NCBI RefSeq assembly: GCF_900156425.1
Contig: NZ_FTNO01000004.1
Coordinates: 62,001-126,000 of the forward strand
Direction: 5' to 3'
Source: Haladaptatus litoreus
Lineage (GTDB): Archaea; Halobacteriota; Halobacteria; Halobacteriales; Haladaptataceae
DNA: 64,000 bases
In this document: positions 1 to 8,798 of the stretch, one piece after another
How the letters are laid out: each line of letters starts with the position of its first letter
How positions within the stretch are numbered: position 1 is the first letter of the stretch
The notes under the pieces: model-generated
What the model was told of the DNA's origin: nothing
The model's input: the letters and a program-made list of their open reading frames with translations, nothing else
Database searches by the model: none
Made by a program: the position numbers and the translations under genes

Positions 1-1286
1 TACGTAGCAGTGTACAGCTTTCCGTCTGCCACGATAGGAGTTCCAGCAGCAGGTGGATTTTCGGGCGACGTTTCGAGATCACTACTATCAAGCAAGTACG
101 CCCATTTTTGCTCGCCCGTTAGCAGGTCGACCGCATAAATAACGGCGCGACCATCCCAGCGGTTCGAATCTGGCACCGATCGACCACCAATATAGACTGT
201 CTCATTTGCTATTGTTGGATCGCTGAAGTAAGTTCCATTTACCTGTGTTGTCCATACCTGCGCACCTGTCTGTGCATTGAGTGCCTTTATGATTGCTTCC
301 TCGTCATTTGAACTGAGTAACAATACACGCCCATTTGCAATTGCGAGTCGGCCATCCCATTCATTACTAGTGTTGGACTCATAACTCCACTGAGTCGTCC
401 CATCCTCTACTGACCGGGCTTTCACATATACACGGTCATCGTCCCCAACAATGCGTTCAGTTCGGATGTAGTAGACTATGCCATCATCGACCACATGATT
501 TCCAAGTGTCACTTGGCCAGTAGCTACACGCCACTTTATCGACCCATCTTCGGCATTCAGCGCTGTTCCGTCGCTGAAAAAGATAGTATCTGTATTGTAG
601 CTCAAGGCACCACCAACGCCATCTACAATCCCACCGACATCGTCTGCTTTCCAAATGGTTTCTCCTGTTGTGCGGTCAAGTGCATATGCACCGGTTTCAT
701 TCGAGCTGTACACTCGATGTTGTGTAACGATCGGAGTGGCCCATTCCTGAATAGCGGTTCGAGTCCATTCTGTTTTGCCAGTTTTGATGTCCAAGGCATA
801 CAAACCACCTACGTCAGTATCTGGTGTCGATGGGACTTTCGTGGCAAAATAGATCATTTCGCCATTGACGACAGGTGTCCGCGGTGCAGGAAGGTCGGTT
901 CGTTTCCATTGTTGATCACCGGTTTCGATATCGTATGCCCCGACAAAGCCACTGCTTTTAGAAGGATCGTTGGCTGTTGAGACGGCAAGAAAGACTGTTT
1001 GACCAACGACGATTGGTTCCGTTTTGTACATGCTGCCGCCCAAATCCATCTTCCAATCTGTTGTAGCATACGGAGTTGGGCCATCACTGTTGATTGCGGC
1101 TGTTCGGCCGGGAGTTGCTCGAAAACCTGCCCAATTGCAGGTTGGTTCCCAGTCATGATTGCTTGTCTGGGCTTGGTGAGCACTACTAGCATTGTCAAAG
1201 CTTGCCACAGTCATTCCCATGCCGATAGTTTTCAGAAATGTTCGACGGGTATTTCGAATACTCGGTCTGCGTGATTTCTCACTCAT
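1..1286 (-). CDS. PQQ-like beta-propeller secreted protein, 3' end outside window
   Basis: The reading frame is open from an ATG at 1286 down to base 1, so the C-terminus lies outside the window (428 codons are visible). The N-terminus has a twin-arginine-like signal (NTRRTFLKTIGMGM, near residues 12-25), so export by Tat is likely. The rest consists of repeated blades with alternating G-x-hydrophobic strands and closing tryptophans (EWTRT, TIWKADD, IKWRVA, TQWSYE, KWAYL), the PQQ_2 / quinoprotein-like beta-propeller pattern. No catalytic residues can be named; such haloarchaeal proteins are probably surface binding proteins. It is a close paralogue in architecture of the gene at 42500-44113: both have the 'TEPI..G..V.LAVST' segment after the signal. 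Whether this copy also ends in a PGF-CTERM anchor cannot be seen. Confidence 0.85.
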   Translation of the reverse strand, partial: MSEKSRRPSIRNTRRTFLKTIGMGMTVASFDNASSAHQAQTSNHDWEPTCNWAGFRATPGRTAAINSDGPTPYATTDWKMDLGGSMYKTEPIVVGQTVFLAVSTANDPSKSSGFVGAYDIETGDQQWKRTDLPAPRTPVVNGEMIYFATKVPSTPDTDVGGLYALDIKTGKTEWTRTAIQEWATPIVTQHRVYSSNETGAYALDRTTGETIWKADDVGGIVDGVGGALSYNTDTIFFSDGTALNAEDGSIKWRVATGQVTLGNHVVDDGIVYYIRTERIVGDDDRVYVKARSVEDGTTQWSYESNTSNEWDGRLAIANGRVLLLSSNDEEAIIKALNAQTGAQVWTTQVNGTYFSDPTIANETVYIGGRSVPDSNRWDGRAVIYAVDLLTGEQKWAYLLDSSDLETSPENPPAAGTPIVADGKLYTAT

Positions 1287-1395
1287 TTCTCATGCTTAAA
1301 ATCACTTCTAGTAACCATAGTTATTCTCTCGTTACGAATAAAATACTAACTTCAGGAACTGTATAACAATGTTTATTCAGTAGTTACCATATGGT

Positions 1396-1596
1396 ATGGA
1401 TCAAAGAGAAACAACTGAAATCGCGGCGAAGACTGCTGACACAGTAGCAATTTCACAGAATATCCGTCGTTTGGTTCGCCATAACGGAAGATCACTATCG
1501 AACCTCTCTCGAAACACGGTTAATCAAAAAGCGGTGGTCACAGATATTGGTAGAGGGAAAATAAATATAATAAATTTACTAAACGGAGGGGTTTGA
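1396..1596 (+). CDS. small hypothetical protein coupled to the beta-helix gene
   Basis: A 66-residue ORF ends in TGA directly followed by the ATG of the 781-aa gene at 1597 (no spacer), and the ribosome-binding site of that gene (GGAGG at 1585-1589) lies inside its last codons. That arrangement suggests translational coupling. The protein is basic and polar with no signal peptide, transmembrane helix or motif I recognise. It could be a small regulator or chaperone-like partner of the beta-helix protein, or only a leader ORF. Coding status rests on the junction with the downstream gene. Confidence 0.45.
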   Translation: MDQRETTEIAAKTADTVAISQNIRRLVRHNGRSLSNLSRNTVNQKAVVTDIGRGKINIINLLNGGV

Positions 1597-3942
1597 ATGC
1601 CGACATTCAATATCGTTGATCAAGGGGCGAGCAACACTGGAGGCTCTGCCATTGATCCTATTCTTACTCCTCTCATTGGAGCCGAGACGACGATCGTGTT
1701 TCCACCGGGTACATACAAACTGAACGAACTTGTCGTTCCATCGGGAGTTGGTGATTTTGAACTCATAGCACCAGATGGTGCACGTCTTGTTCCTGGGCAA
1801 TCTGGAGACAATGTTCGGTGGATCGACGTATATTCGAACGGATTCACGTTAGACGGATTCGAACTCGATATGCGAGGAATAACGCTTCCGCCATTCATAC
1901 GAATGAATAGCGATGCTGGAAATTGGGAACTTCGACGTCTCATTACTCGTGGGAGAGTTCGGGCAGCAACAGACACTAATGTCGGATCGAATAACTCGGG
2001 TGAGGCACGAACCTACTTCCGGTTGTCAGCAGCCGCAGGCACACGAGGTCTCCTCCAAGACTGCTACTTTCATGCAGGTTCCTGTGCGCCAACTGAAGCA
2101 AGCAATCGCCGAGCGATACTAATTGAATCGGCGAAGGGTGCACTCACATTCAATCGGTGTTGGTTCCATCAGTGGGGTGAAAACACGATTTACGCAAAGA
2201 AGCCGGAAGGGAAATTCAAAATATTGAATTGTTACTTCCGTAACTCGCAAAACGGTCTGCGACTTGGTGGCAACACAGAAGTTCGTAACTGCGTCTCAAT
2301 TAAAGATAACCAACATCCAGTGTCGGCGTGGTCAGGTGGCTCACTCCAACGGGGAGTAAGCGTTGAAGCTGTCAATCCATCGAATTCATCAGCGGGTATT
2401 AACAGCTATGATGGAACACTCACCATTGCTGATTGTGACTTCTACCATCGCTATTTAGATAGCAGCTGTGGCGGAGCCATTACAGCATCCGTCCCATGCC
2501 AGCGCATCGAAGTTCAACGAGTCCGGATCAGTTACGAATCTAGAAAGAATCACGATGCAATCTATACGTATGATGGATGGATGGGCGACGGTACGCCGGC
2601 TAATCTTGAGTATCTCCAGCTTGAGGATGTTCACGTCACCAACGATCATAATTCGGAGTATGCGATTTTCATTGGTCAGGAGCCGGACACTTGGGGAAGT
2701 GTTTCTGGTGTCTTAGGTGGCAGTGGTGCGCAAACCAATTCATCCTACATTAGCGAACGAATGACTCTTAACGGTAGTCCAAAATCACCGAGAAGAGCTC
2801 CACCACTTCGAAGTCCTCCACCAGTCGGTGAAATCCCGATGCAACCGTCACAACTTGTCCGTATCGATAACACGGGCTATAGCTCACCCACGTCATATCA
2901 GATTACAGCTGGTGAGGCTGTTCTTCCTGCAGGGAATGATGGCGCATCGATAACGATGGACTGGGGGCCAAACGGACAGCCAAGCCGGCTATCGGATTCA
3001 ACACAAGCCACTGGAACTGTGCCTGCTGGGAAAGTATATGCATTCTATGTCACTGGTGGTATTGAAGCGACTGAAGCAGACGGGCCAGCAACCTGGATCG
3101 TCGATGGAGACGTTTACGACCCGGACGCTAGCAGTATTTTCTCGACGAATACTATCTCGACCAATCAGGCAACCCGTGGGCAGTGGCAACAAGCTGAATC
3201 AGATGACCAAACGGGCGTTACCATTGCAAAACCACTTTCGCATAATGGTGGCCAGCCTGTGCACGTTCGTTTACGAAACGATGCCAACGCTGGCTTTGAA
3301 TATATGCTTGAAGAATGGGCGTATCTTGACGGCTCTCATACTACAGAGACGTTCCACATTCTTCATTCACTCAGTATGGAGCCAAGTGAGCGTGAATTCA
3401 ATCTTAGTGATGGAACACGCTATCGGGTAAAAGCTGGTGAAGCATCTGTAACTGATGAATTCAGTACTGTTTCAATGGGGAACTTTTTCGAGACAGAAAG
3501 ACCGGTGATCCTAGCGCAATCTCAGACGTACAACGGACCTGATCCAATCGTTACCCGAGTAACGAACGTCTCAAATACTTCATTCCGAGTGCGAGTTCAA
3601 GAAGAGGAAGCAAATGGTTCACACACTACCGAGACCGTTGGCTATATCGGACTCCAACAAGCGACAGGGCAGATCAATACCCAATCATTCGAGGTACGGC
3701 GAACCGATCAAACAGTGACCGATCAGTGGACTCAAATTGATTTCCAGCAAGAATACGAAACACCTCGCTTTGTAGCTGGTTTACAAACCTTCAACGGCCT
3801 TGATCCGGCAAACTTGCGCTACCGAAATCTGTCTGGAACCGGTGTTGAAGTTAGAGTTGAAGAAGAACAAAGTGCTGACACTGAAACAGCACATACTACA
3901 GAAGCGGTTGGCTATGTTGTTTTCGAGGGAGCAACAACTTGA
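1597..3942 (+). CDS. parallel beta-helix protein with three C-terminal HTTE repeats
   Basis: 781 residues. The N-terminal half (about 1-380) has the short-strand, Asn/Gly-rich ladder typical of right-handed parallel beta-helix (pectate-lyase-like) proteins. The C-terminal part (about 500-781) contains three tandem units of about 85-95 residues, each ending near an H-T-T-E motif (SHTTETFHIL, SHTTETVGYI, AHTTEAVGYV); they resemble repeats seen in sugar-binding (H-lectin-like) regions, but that link is inference. There is no Tat or Sec signal and no membrane segment, unusual for a beta-helix surface protein; a virus tail-fibre-like or non-classically exported adhesin is possible. A clear Shine-Dalgarno (GGAGG, 1585-1589) supports the ATG at 1597. 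The stop codon TGA (3940-3942) is the first triplet of an IS right end (TTGACATCCTCC), so the native C-terminus may have been altered. Confidence 0.75.
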   Translation: MPTFNIVDQGASNTGGSAIDPILTPLIGAETTIVFPPGTYKLNELVVPSGVGDFELIAPDGARLVPGQSGDNVRWIDVYSNGFTLDGFELDMRGITLPPFIRMNSDAGNWELRRLITRGRVRAATDTNVGSNNSGEARTYFRLSAAAGTRGLLQDCYFHAGSCAPTEASNRRAILIESAKGALTFNRCWFHQWGENTIYAKKPEGKFKILNCYFRNSQNGLRLGGNTEVRNCVSIKDNQHPVSAWSGGSLQRGVSVEAVNPSNSSAGINSYDGTLTIADCDFYHRYLDSSCGGAITASVPCQRIEVQRVRISYESRKNHDAIYTYDGWMGDGTPANLEYLQLEDVHVTNDHNSEYAIFIGQEPDTWGSVSGVLGGSGAQTNSSYISERMTLNGSPKSPRRAPPLRSPPPVGEIPMQPSQLVRIDNTGYSSPTSYQITAGEAVLPAGNDGASITMDWGPNGQPSRLSDSTQATGTVPAGKVYAFYVTGGIEATEADGPATWIVDGDVYDPDASSIFSTNTISTNQATRGQWQQAESDDQTGVTIAKPLSHNGGQPVHVRLRNDANAGFEYMLEEWAYLDGSHTTETFHILHSLSMEPSEREFNLSDGTRYRVKAGEASVTDEFSTVSMGNFFETERPVILAQSQTYNGPDPIVTRVTNVSNTSFRVRVQEEEANGSHTTETVGYIGLQQATGQINTQSFEVRRTDQTVTDQWTQIDFQQEYETPRFVAGLQTFNGLDPANLRYRNLSGTGVEVRVEEEQSADTETAHTTEAVGYVVFEGATT

Positions 3943-3973
3943 CATCCTCCCCGCGCTGAAGCGCGAGGATTCC
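3939..3973 (-). mobile_element. IS200/IS605-type right end (solo, type alpha)
   Basis: The + strand reads TTGACATCCTCCCCGCGC, then GAAGCGCGAGGATTCC, a hairpin-forming end of halobacterial IS1341-type (TnpB-only) elements lying just outside the 3' end of a tnpB remnant. Related ends occur at 41698, 59973 (opposite strand) and 61067. In TnpB systems this region encodes the scaffold of the guide RNA, whose guide comes from the flank beyond the end; whether it is still transcribed is unknown. Confidence 0.7.
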
Positions 3974-3976
3974 TCA

Positions 3977-4314
<338 letters not shown>

Positions 4315-4431
4315 TTACAAGGAAACACCGACCGGACAACTGTTACGCTCTCGGTGGTCTAACCGTTAGTTTCTCACGTATTCAACGATTCGATAATACT
4401 GAGGTCATCTGATATATTTTGGCCACTGTAA

Positions 4432-4440
4432 TTTTATATA
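4432..4440 (+). promoter_or_regulatory. TATA box for DUF1328 gene
   Basis: TTTTATATA lies 21-29 bases before the ATG at 4461, and no Shine-Dalgarno site is present. This is the spacing of an archaeal box A that starts transcription at or next to the start codon (leaderless mRNA). Confidence 0.5.
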
Positions 4441-4460
4441 TTGAAACTATTTAGTACAGT

Positions 4461-4613
4461 ATGGCATTGCTAGAATTGGCAGTTGCGTTCTTCGTCCTTG
4501 CAATCATCGCCGGATTATTCGGCCAACGGGGAGTCGCTGGATTGTCAATGCGTGCAGCGAAATGGCTGGTGATTGCATTCCTTGTGCTCGCGGTTCTTTC
4601 GCTAGTACTGTGA
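4461..4613 (+). CDS. DUF1328 (YtjA-like) small membrane protein
   Basis: A 50-residue hydrophobic protein beginning [20 protein letters not shown]. It has two predicted transmembrane helices joined by a Gly-rich turn ([11 protein letters not shown]) and an amphipathic AAKWLV segment before the second helix, the pattern of the DUF1328 family found in many bacteria and haloarchaea. Its function is unknown; the family is often linked to envelope stress. Its stop codon TGA (4611-4613) is also the first triplet of an IS right end (TGAACTACC), so the last residues or stop may have been supplied by the insertion, although the length is normal for the family. Confidence 0.75.
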   Translation: MALLELAVAFFVLAIIAGLFGQRGVAGLSMRAAKWLVIAFLVLAVLSLVL

Positions 4614-5052
4614 ACTACCCCACCCTACGCGCTTCGCGCGTTGAGGATGGGGCTTCCTGCTTCAATGACGTAAAAGAGTTCACTATCTAACTGAACTATC
4701 CTCTCTGTTGTCAGCGACGCACTTGATGAGTCGGGTACAGCAAAGTAGTCGCATTTGAATACTCCACATTGTTGTGTGTTGAATACTCTTATGACTACGC
4801 GTGTGTGAGGGTTAGTGAACAGAAGCTGACCACCCAAGGGAACAAATACAACATCCTCTTCATGGGTCTTCTATACTGGAAGCCACGGATTGTGTCATTA
4901 GGGAGCGCTACTCTTGGTGAAAAAGGTCGTGTAATCCAAGCTATTACCGATGATCCAATTTATTTGTCACCTGAATTTCAGGCACTAATGCCCCGTCCTC
5001 AAGGAGCAACACAGGTCGGAGGCCGAGTAGCGCAGTAGGGTGGGGTAGTTCA
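4611..5052. mobile_element. inverted-repeat-bounded IS scar (two opposed type-beta right ends)
   Basis: The segment starts with TGAACTACCCCACCCTAC (4611-4628) and ends with its exact reverse complement (5035-5052): a perfect 18-bp inverted repeat. The left part (4611-about 4675) matches the right end and last codons of the tnpB element at 37669, on the minus strand; its minus-strand frame still reads EAGSPILNARSA, as in EAGSPVLTARSA of that TnpB. The right part (about 4990-5052) is a similar end in the opposite orientation. Between them is about 300 bp of unrecognised DNA with a doubtful 58-codon frame (4862-5038, +). It looks like two decayed TnpB elements fused by their interiors, or an inversion scar. 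Confidence 0.65.
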
Positions 5053-5202
5053 CTGATACTGTTTGCAAACGGATTTCAATCCTTCACGGAGTGCTATTTT
5101 CGGCTCCCAACCAGTCTCTGCATGTATTTTGGAGTAATTCGCCATCGTATCATGGACATACACCGAATCCGGAATTGGGTTTTCGATGTATTCGGGCTCG
5201 AT
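5050..5202 (-). pseudogene. 3' fragment of a nucleotide-sugar epimerase gene
   Basis: Fifty codons read in frame on the minus strand (IEPEYIENPIPDSVYVHD, then TMANYSKIHAETGWEP, ending KQYQ and TGA) and align closely with the last 51 residues of the complete epimerase at 14928-15851 (same IENPIPDSVYVHDTMA and IHAETGWEP). The rest of the gene is absent: upstream is the 3' end of the glycosyltransferase at 5217. Its stop codon coincides with the inner edge of the IS scar ending at 5052. It is evidence of a duplication or recombination event that built the left border of the polysaccharide cluster. Confidence 0.85.
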
Positions 5203-5216
5203 ACTAAATATTGAAA

Positions 5217-6278
5217 TTATATGATTTCTTGATATTTCCTTATGTGTGTGTTAGCTACCGTTGGAATATCAAATTCTGAAACACGTGCCTCAGCATTTTT
5301 AGCATATTTTTCTCTTGTATCAATATTACTAATTTGATTGATAGCCGAACTCAATTCTTGAGAAGATCGAGGGTCGTCAATTAGAATACCGCTATCCCCA
5401 ATGGCTTCTGGTATTCCTCCATTATTTGATCCAATAACAGGAGTGCCACTTGCTTGAGCTTCGATATAGACAATACCAAATCCTTCAACATCATATCCAT
5501 TTTTCAGAGGAGTAAGGATAAAAACGTCAGATTCACTTAGACTTCTTTTTTTCTCCTCTTCACTGACCCACCCTAAAACGTCAATATATGGGAGGTCTTT
5601 GGTCATCTTCTCTATTGTTGTGCGATTAGGGCCGTCTCCAATAATCGTTAATGTACAATCCAATCCTCGTTCGCGCTCAGTTTGTACCGACCTCACTACT
5701 GTTTCCAAGTTTTTACGGTCGACCATACGAGCAATTGAGATTAACGATAGTGAGTCGTCAGGTGTTGATTCGATTTTGTTCGCATAAGAACTAACATCGA
5801 TAGAGGGTGGTGCTTTATATACATCTTGTTGAGAGGAGAGCTCTGAAAGATCTATGGTGAACTCACTTACAGAATGCACTAAAGAAGTATATTCATAGGC
5901 TTTGTTTGCAAGTGGCCTATTTTCCAATTCTAATGCGTGGATCGATGTTACCGTCGGTATATCCAATTCTGCTGCAGCAACTAATGTTGGGAGATTTTTT
6001 ATATGAAGGCAATGAACGATATCTGGTTCAAACTCCTCTATTTTTATCATACTTCTTTTATATTCCTTTGTGAAAAATAAACTATCTCGACTGAGCAAGC
6101 TATAGATCAATTCGGGTTTTGGGATCCGTACATCTGCCCAACTCCGATTACTCGGATCCAATTGTAGTATATCAACTTCATGGCCTTGCTCTCGAAGGCC
6201 TGTTTCAATATTAGTTACGACTGTTTGGATGCCACCCGGTGGTGGTGGATAATCCGGTGTTGCTAATAAGATGCGCAT
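5217..6278 (-). CDS. GT4 family glycosyltransferase
   Basis: A 353-residue GT-B fold enzyme. The N-terminal Rossmann domain starts MRILLATPDYPPPPGGIQT, the glycine-rich acceptor-side loop of GT4 enzymes. The C-terminal donor domain (about 175-350) has ISIARMVDRKN, IIGDGPNR and the E-x7-E motif (E265 in EGFGIV and E273 in YIEAQASGTP) that binds the nucleotide sugar. It would transfer a sugar from a nucleotide donor to a lipid-linked glycan at the cytoplasmic membrane face; donor and acceptor cannot be told. It sits alone on the minus strand at the left edge of the cluster and its DNA is A/T-rich compared with the housekeeping genes at 48 and 62 kb. Confidence 0.88.
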   Translation of the reverse strand: MRILLATPDYPPPPGGIQTVVTNIETGLREQGHEVDILQLDPSNRSWADVRIPKPELIYSLLSRDSLFFTKEYKRSMIKIEEFEPDIVHCLHIKNLPTLVAAAELDIPTVTSIHALELENRPLANKAYEYTSLVHSVSEFTIDLSELSSQQDVYKAPPSIDVSSYANKIESTPDDSLSLISIARMVDRKNLETVVRSVQTERERGLDCTLTIIGDGPNRTTIEKMTKDLPYIDVLGWVSEEEKKRSLSESDVFILTPLKNGYDVEGFGIVYIEAQASGTPVIGSNNGGIPEAIGDSGILIDDPRSSQELSSAINQISNIDTREKYAKNAEARVSEFDIPTVANTHIRKYQEII

Positions 6279-6526
6279 AAAAGATATGCGAATCTCATCT
6301 CTAAAGTAGATTGTGGATTGAAGAGATGACCCAATGTATTGAACACTTGACCAATTATGATCTTCATATTCTGACCACTATGCATTTTGGGTCTACAAAT
6401 TTCTTACATGGCAGTACCAAGCGGCTATCTTTATTATGAAGACAATCCTGGCATAAAGCGTCATTAATTCATGGACAAGCTTAAAAATAAGCCGTGACTA
6501 TTCCAAGTTAGGAGTTTAGATATTGG

Positions 6527-7486
6527 ATGTATACTATCAGTCAGATACTCTCCGGAATAGAAAGCCCTAAGAAAATCGCTAAAGAGCTTAGGAAGCAATC
6601 CGGCACGTTACAGAATAGGGTCCTTGGATGTGAGGTAATGTCTGAAGACTGGGACAATTTGATAATTCTAGATGCTTGTCGGTACGATCTCTTTAAAAGC
6701 GTTTCAAATTTAGAAGGAGATCTACAATCAAAACGCTCGAAAGGATCTGCTACACAGGAATTCGTTCGTAACAATTTCACAGGGAATGAGTTCTATGATA
6801 CCTGTTATATAAATTCAAATCCCTATGTCAGCATTCATGCCTCGAAATCATTTTACAAGTTAGTTAATGTGTGGAAGAATGGATGGAATGATGATATTGG
6901 TACAGTTCTTCCTCAAACAATGGTTGACTTTGCCCTTGAAGAATACCAGAAAAATAAGGATAAAAGACTAGTAGTTCACTTTATGCAACCTCATCATCCA
7001 TTTTTAGGCCCGACCGCAGAGGACAAATTCTCTGCGTTTAATGGGAATGTGGGATCCAGAAAGAGTGCGCTGGGTGAATCAGCCAACTCAACTGAATCTC
7101 TGCACGTTTGGGAAGCTCTTCAAAACAATAGTATTTCTATTGAAACAGTTTCTAAAGCATATAGAGAAAGCTTAGAAGAGGTATTACCACACGTAAGGAA
7201 ATTAGCAGACGAAATTGAGGGGAAAACGGTAGTCACCTCAGATCATGGAAACCTATTAGGAGAAAAACCTCACCGGATAAATTTCCCAGAAAAGCCACGA
7301 TACGGACATCCAGACTTTTCAACTGCTCAGCCATTGGTAAAGGTTCCCTGGTTAGAAATGCCATTTAAGACAAGAAGAAAAATCAAAAGGGATCGACCAG
7401 AACACGCCTCTGTCTCAAATCAGGGTGGATCGGATGATAATAATAGTGTTAACCAAAGGCTTGAAGCATTAGGATATAAAGAGTGA
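6527..7486 (+). CDS. sulfatase-like (alkaline phosphatase superfamily) protein
   Basis: 319 residues, short for the family. It has LDACRYD (residues 48-54; metal-binding Asp), a Ser/Thr-rich segment SKGSATQEF (71-79) where the nucleophile of the superfamily normally lies, HFMQPHHPF in the middle, and VVTSDHGNLLGE with the Asp-His metal ligands near residue 240. The C-x-P-x-R signature from which true sulfatases make formylglycine is absent, so a phosphatase or phospho-/sulfo-group transferase acting on glycans is as likely as a sulfatase. No signal peptide or membrane helix is visible. It shares a C-terminal tail with its relatives (RLEALGYKE here, QLEALGYT at 10616, ELLEDLGYR at 13281). Confidence 0.75.
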   Translation: MYTISQILSGIESPKKIAKELRKQSGTLQNRVLGCEVMSEDWDNLIILDACRYDLFKSVSNLEGDLQSKRSKGSATQEFVRNNFTGNEFYDTCYINSNPYVSIHASKSFYKLVNVWKNGWNDDIGTVLPQTMVDFALEEYQKNKDKRLVVHFMQPHHPFLGPTAEDKFSAFNGNVGSRKSALGESANSTESLHVWEALQNNSISIETVSKAYRESLEEVLPHVRKLADEIEGKTVVTSDHGNLLGEKPHRINFPEKPRYGHPDFSTAQPLVKVPWLEMPFKTRRKIKRDRPEHASVSNQGGSDDNNSVNQRLEALGYKE

Positions 7487-7526
7487 TGTACTGATGAAAA
7501 ATCTTTAGATATTATGCATTATGTTT

Positions 7527-8741
7527 TTAGAATCTTGTTCTCTTTAATTCTAAAATCCCCAAAGCGGTTGTTGTTACTAGAAACTCTATTCCAGCAGCAA
7601 TTTTTCCAGTAGTTTCGATGTCTTGGTGTTTAATGTCGACAAGTGATTGTTGTACTCCCTCTTGGAAAAGTTTCACAGACATCTTTACATATTCTTGTAA
7701 TACTTGCTCATTTTCAATTATATTATCGTAGGCAATTGATAAATCATCGTAGTTTAGCCCAGCATCAGTGGTGAGATACATATTGTGTTTATAACCAAGA
7801 CGCTTCAATACAGATTCCACCTTTGGTTTATACGATATCCCAAGAACGGATTTATTCGCAGTAGCTGCCATAATCACACTATGCAAGCGCATTCCAATTA
7901 CAAAATCCATACTATCGATCATACCCATGATTACCTTCGGATCATGTATTTTATCTATTGTGTGTGCATCAGATTCCATCATTGAATTGACTTGTTCCGA
8001 TACTTCACGATCTGTTACTTCCTCACTACCACCTTCCCCAAACGGAATAAAAATGATCTCATAATCGGATGAGAGAGCGTCTAAAAATGAAGCAAGTTCT
8101 TCTTTGTCACCATCTTCTAATTCGTAATCTCGCAATGAGACTCCAAGACGCTTAGTCTGATTAGAATCAACTAAATCATCTATGATTTGATGGCCTCTCT
8201 TGTCTTTCGATAAGGAAAATACTGGATCTGCAGAGATCTTAATGGTAGATTCAATACCTGCATCTTGTAAAACTTCTTTTGAATACTCATCCCTGGTAGT
8301 TATATTATTAGAACGCCCCACTACCGATTTAATTTGTCTTTTCACTACGCGGCTTTTAATAGGGCCCGCGCCGATCGAAAATATTACCGTTGGAGTATTC
8401 AACATCTGAGCCAAAAAAGCAGTTTGTAGATATCGAGGGACGGTCAAAAAGGAGTGGTTATCTTGGAACAACCCTCCTCCTCCAATAATGACAGCATCTG
8501 CCTCTTTAACCGCGAATATCATTGATTTCCAGTTGATATTGAAAATTTCTCTTCCAATATTTGGCCGCCAGATCGTAGTCACACCATATTTTTCAGCGGT
8601 TTCTTCAGGACTATATGTGAGAGTAGTAATCTCACAATCATCGTAGTTCTTTTTTAAAATATTAATTATAGATTGAAGAATTGCTTCGTCTCCTGTGTTT
8701 CCAGCTCCATAGAACCCAGTTATTACAAATTTTTTGCCCAT
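7527..8741 (-). CDS. polysaccharide pyruvyl transferase family protein
   Basis: 404 residues. The N-terminus KFVITGFYGAGNTGDEAIL and the later VIIGGGGLFQD (about 86-96) are signature segments of the CsaB/WcaK polysaccharide pyruvyl transferase family, a GT-B-like fold that puts ketal pyruvate from phosphoenolpyruvate on a sugar. Other family segments are SIGAGPIKS, TTRDEYS and GMRLHSVIMAA near residue 285, whose His is conserved. Pyruvylated sugars add negative charge to surface glycans and S-layer anchors. It is convergent with the sulfatase-like gene at 6527 and divergent from the flippase at 8799, with only 57 bases between the two start codons, so they probably share a control region. Confidence 0.87.
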   Translation of the reverse strand: MGKKFVITGFYGAGNTGDEAILQSIINILKKNYDDCEITTLTYSPEETAEKYGVTTIWRPNIGREIFNINWKSMIFAVKEADAVIIGGGGLFQDNHSFLTVPRYLQTAFLAQMLNTPTVIFSIGAGPIKSRVVKRQIKSVVGRSNNITTRDEYSKEVLQDAGIESTIKISADPVFSLSKDKRGHQIIDDLVDSNQTKRLGVSLRDYELEDGDKEELASFLDALSSDYEIIFIPFGEGGSEEVTDREVSEQVNSMMESDAHTIDKIHDPKVIMGMIDSMDFVIGMRLHSVIMAATANKSVLGISYKPKVESVLKRLGYKHNMYLTTDAGLNYDDLSIAYDNIIENEQVLQEYVKMSVKLFQEGVQQSLVDIKHQDIETTGKIAAGIEFLVTTTALGILELKRTRF

Positions 8742-8798
8742 TCGTATGTGCTATGAAAACGCAGAAGTTAATAAGACTCCCGGTAGATGAGTGATTAG

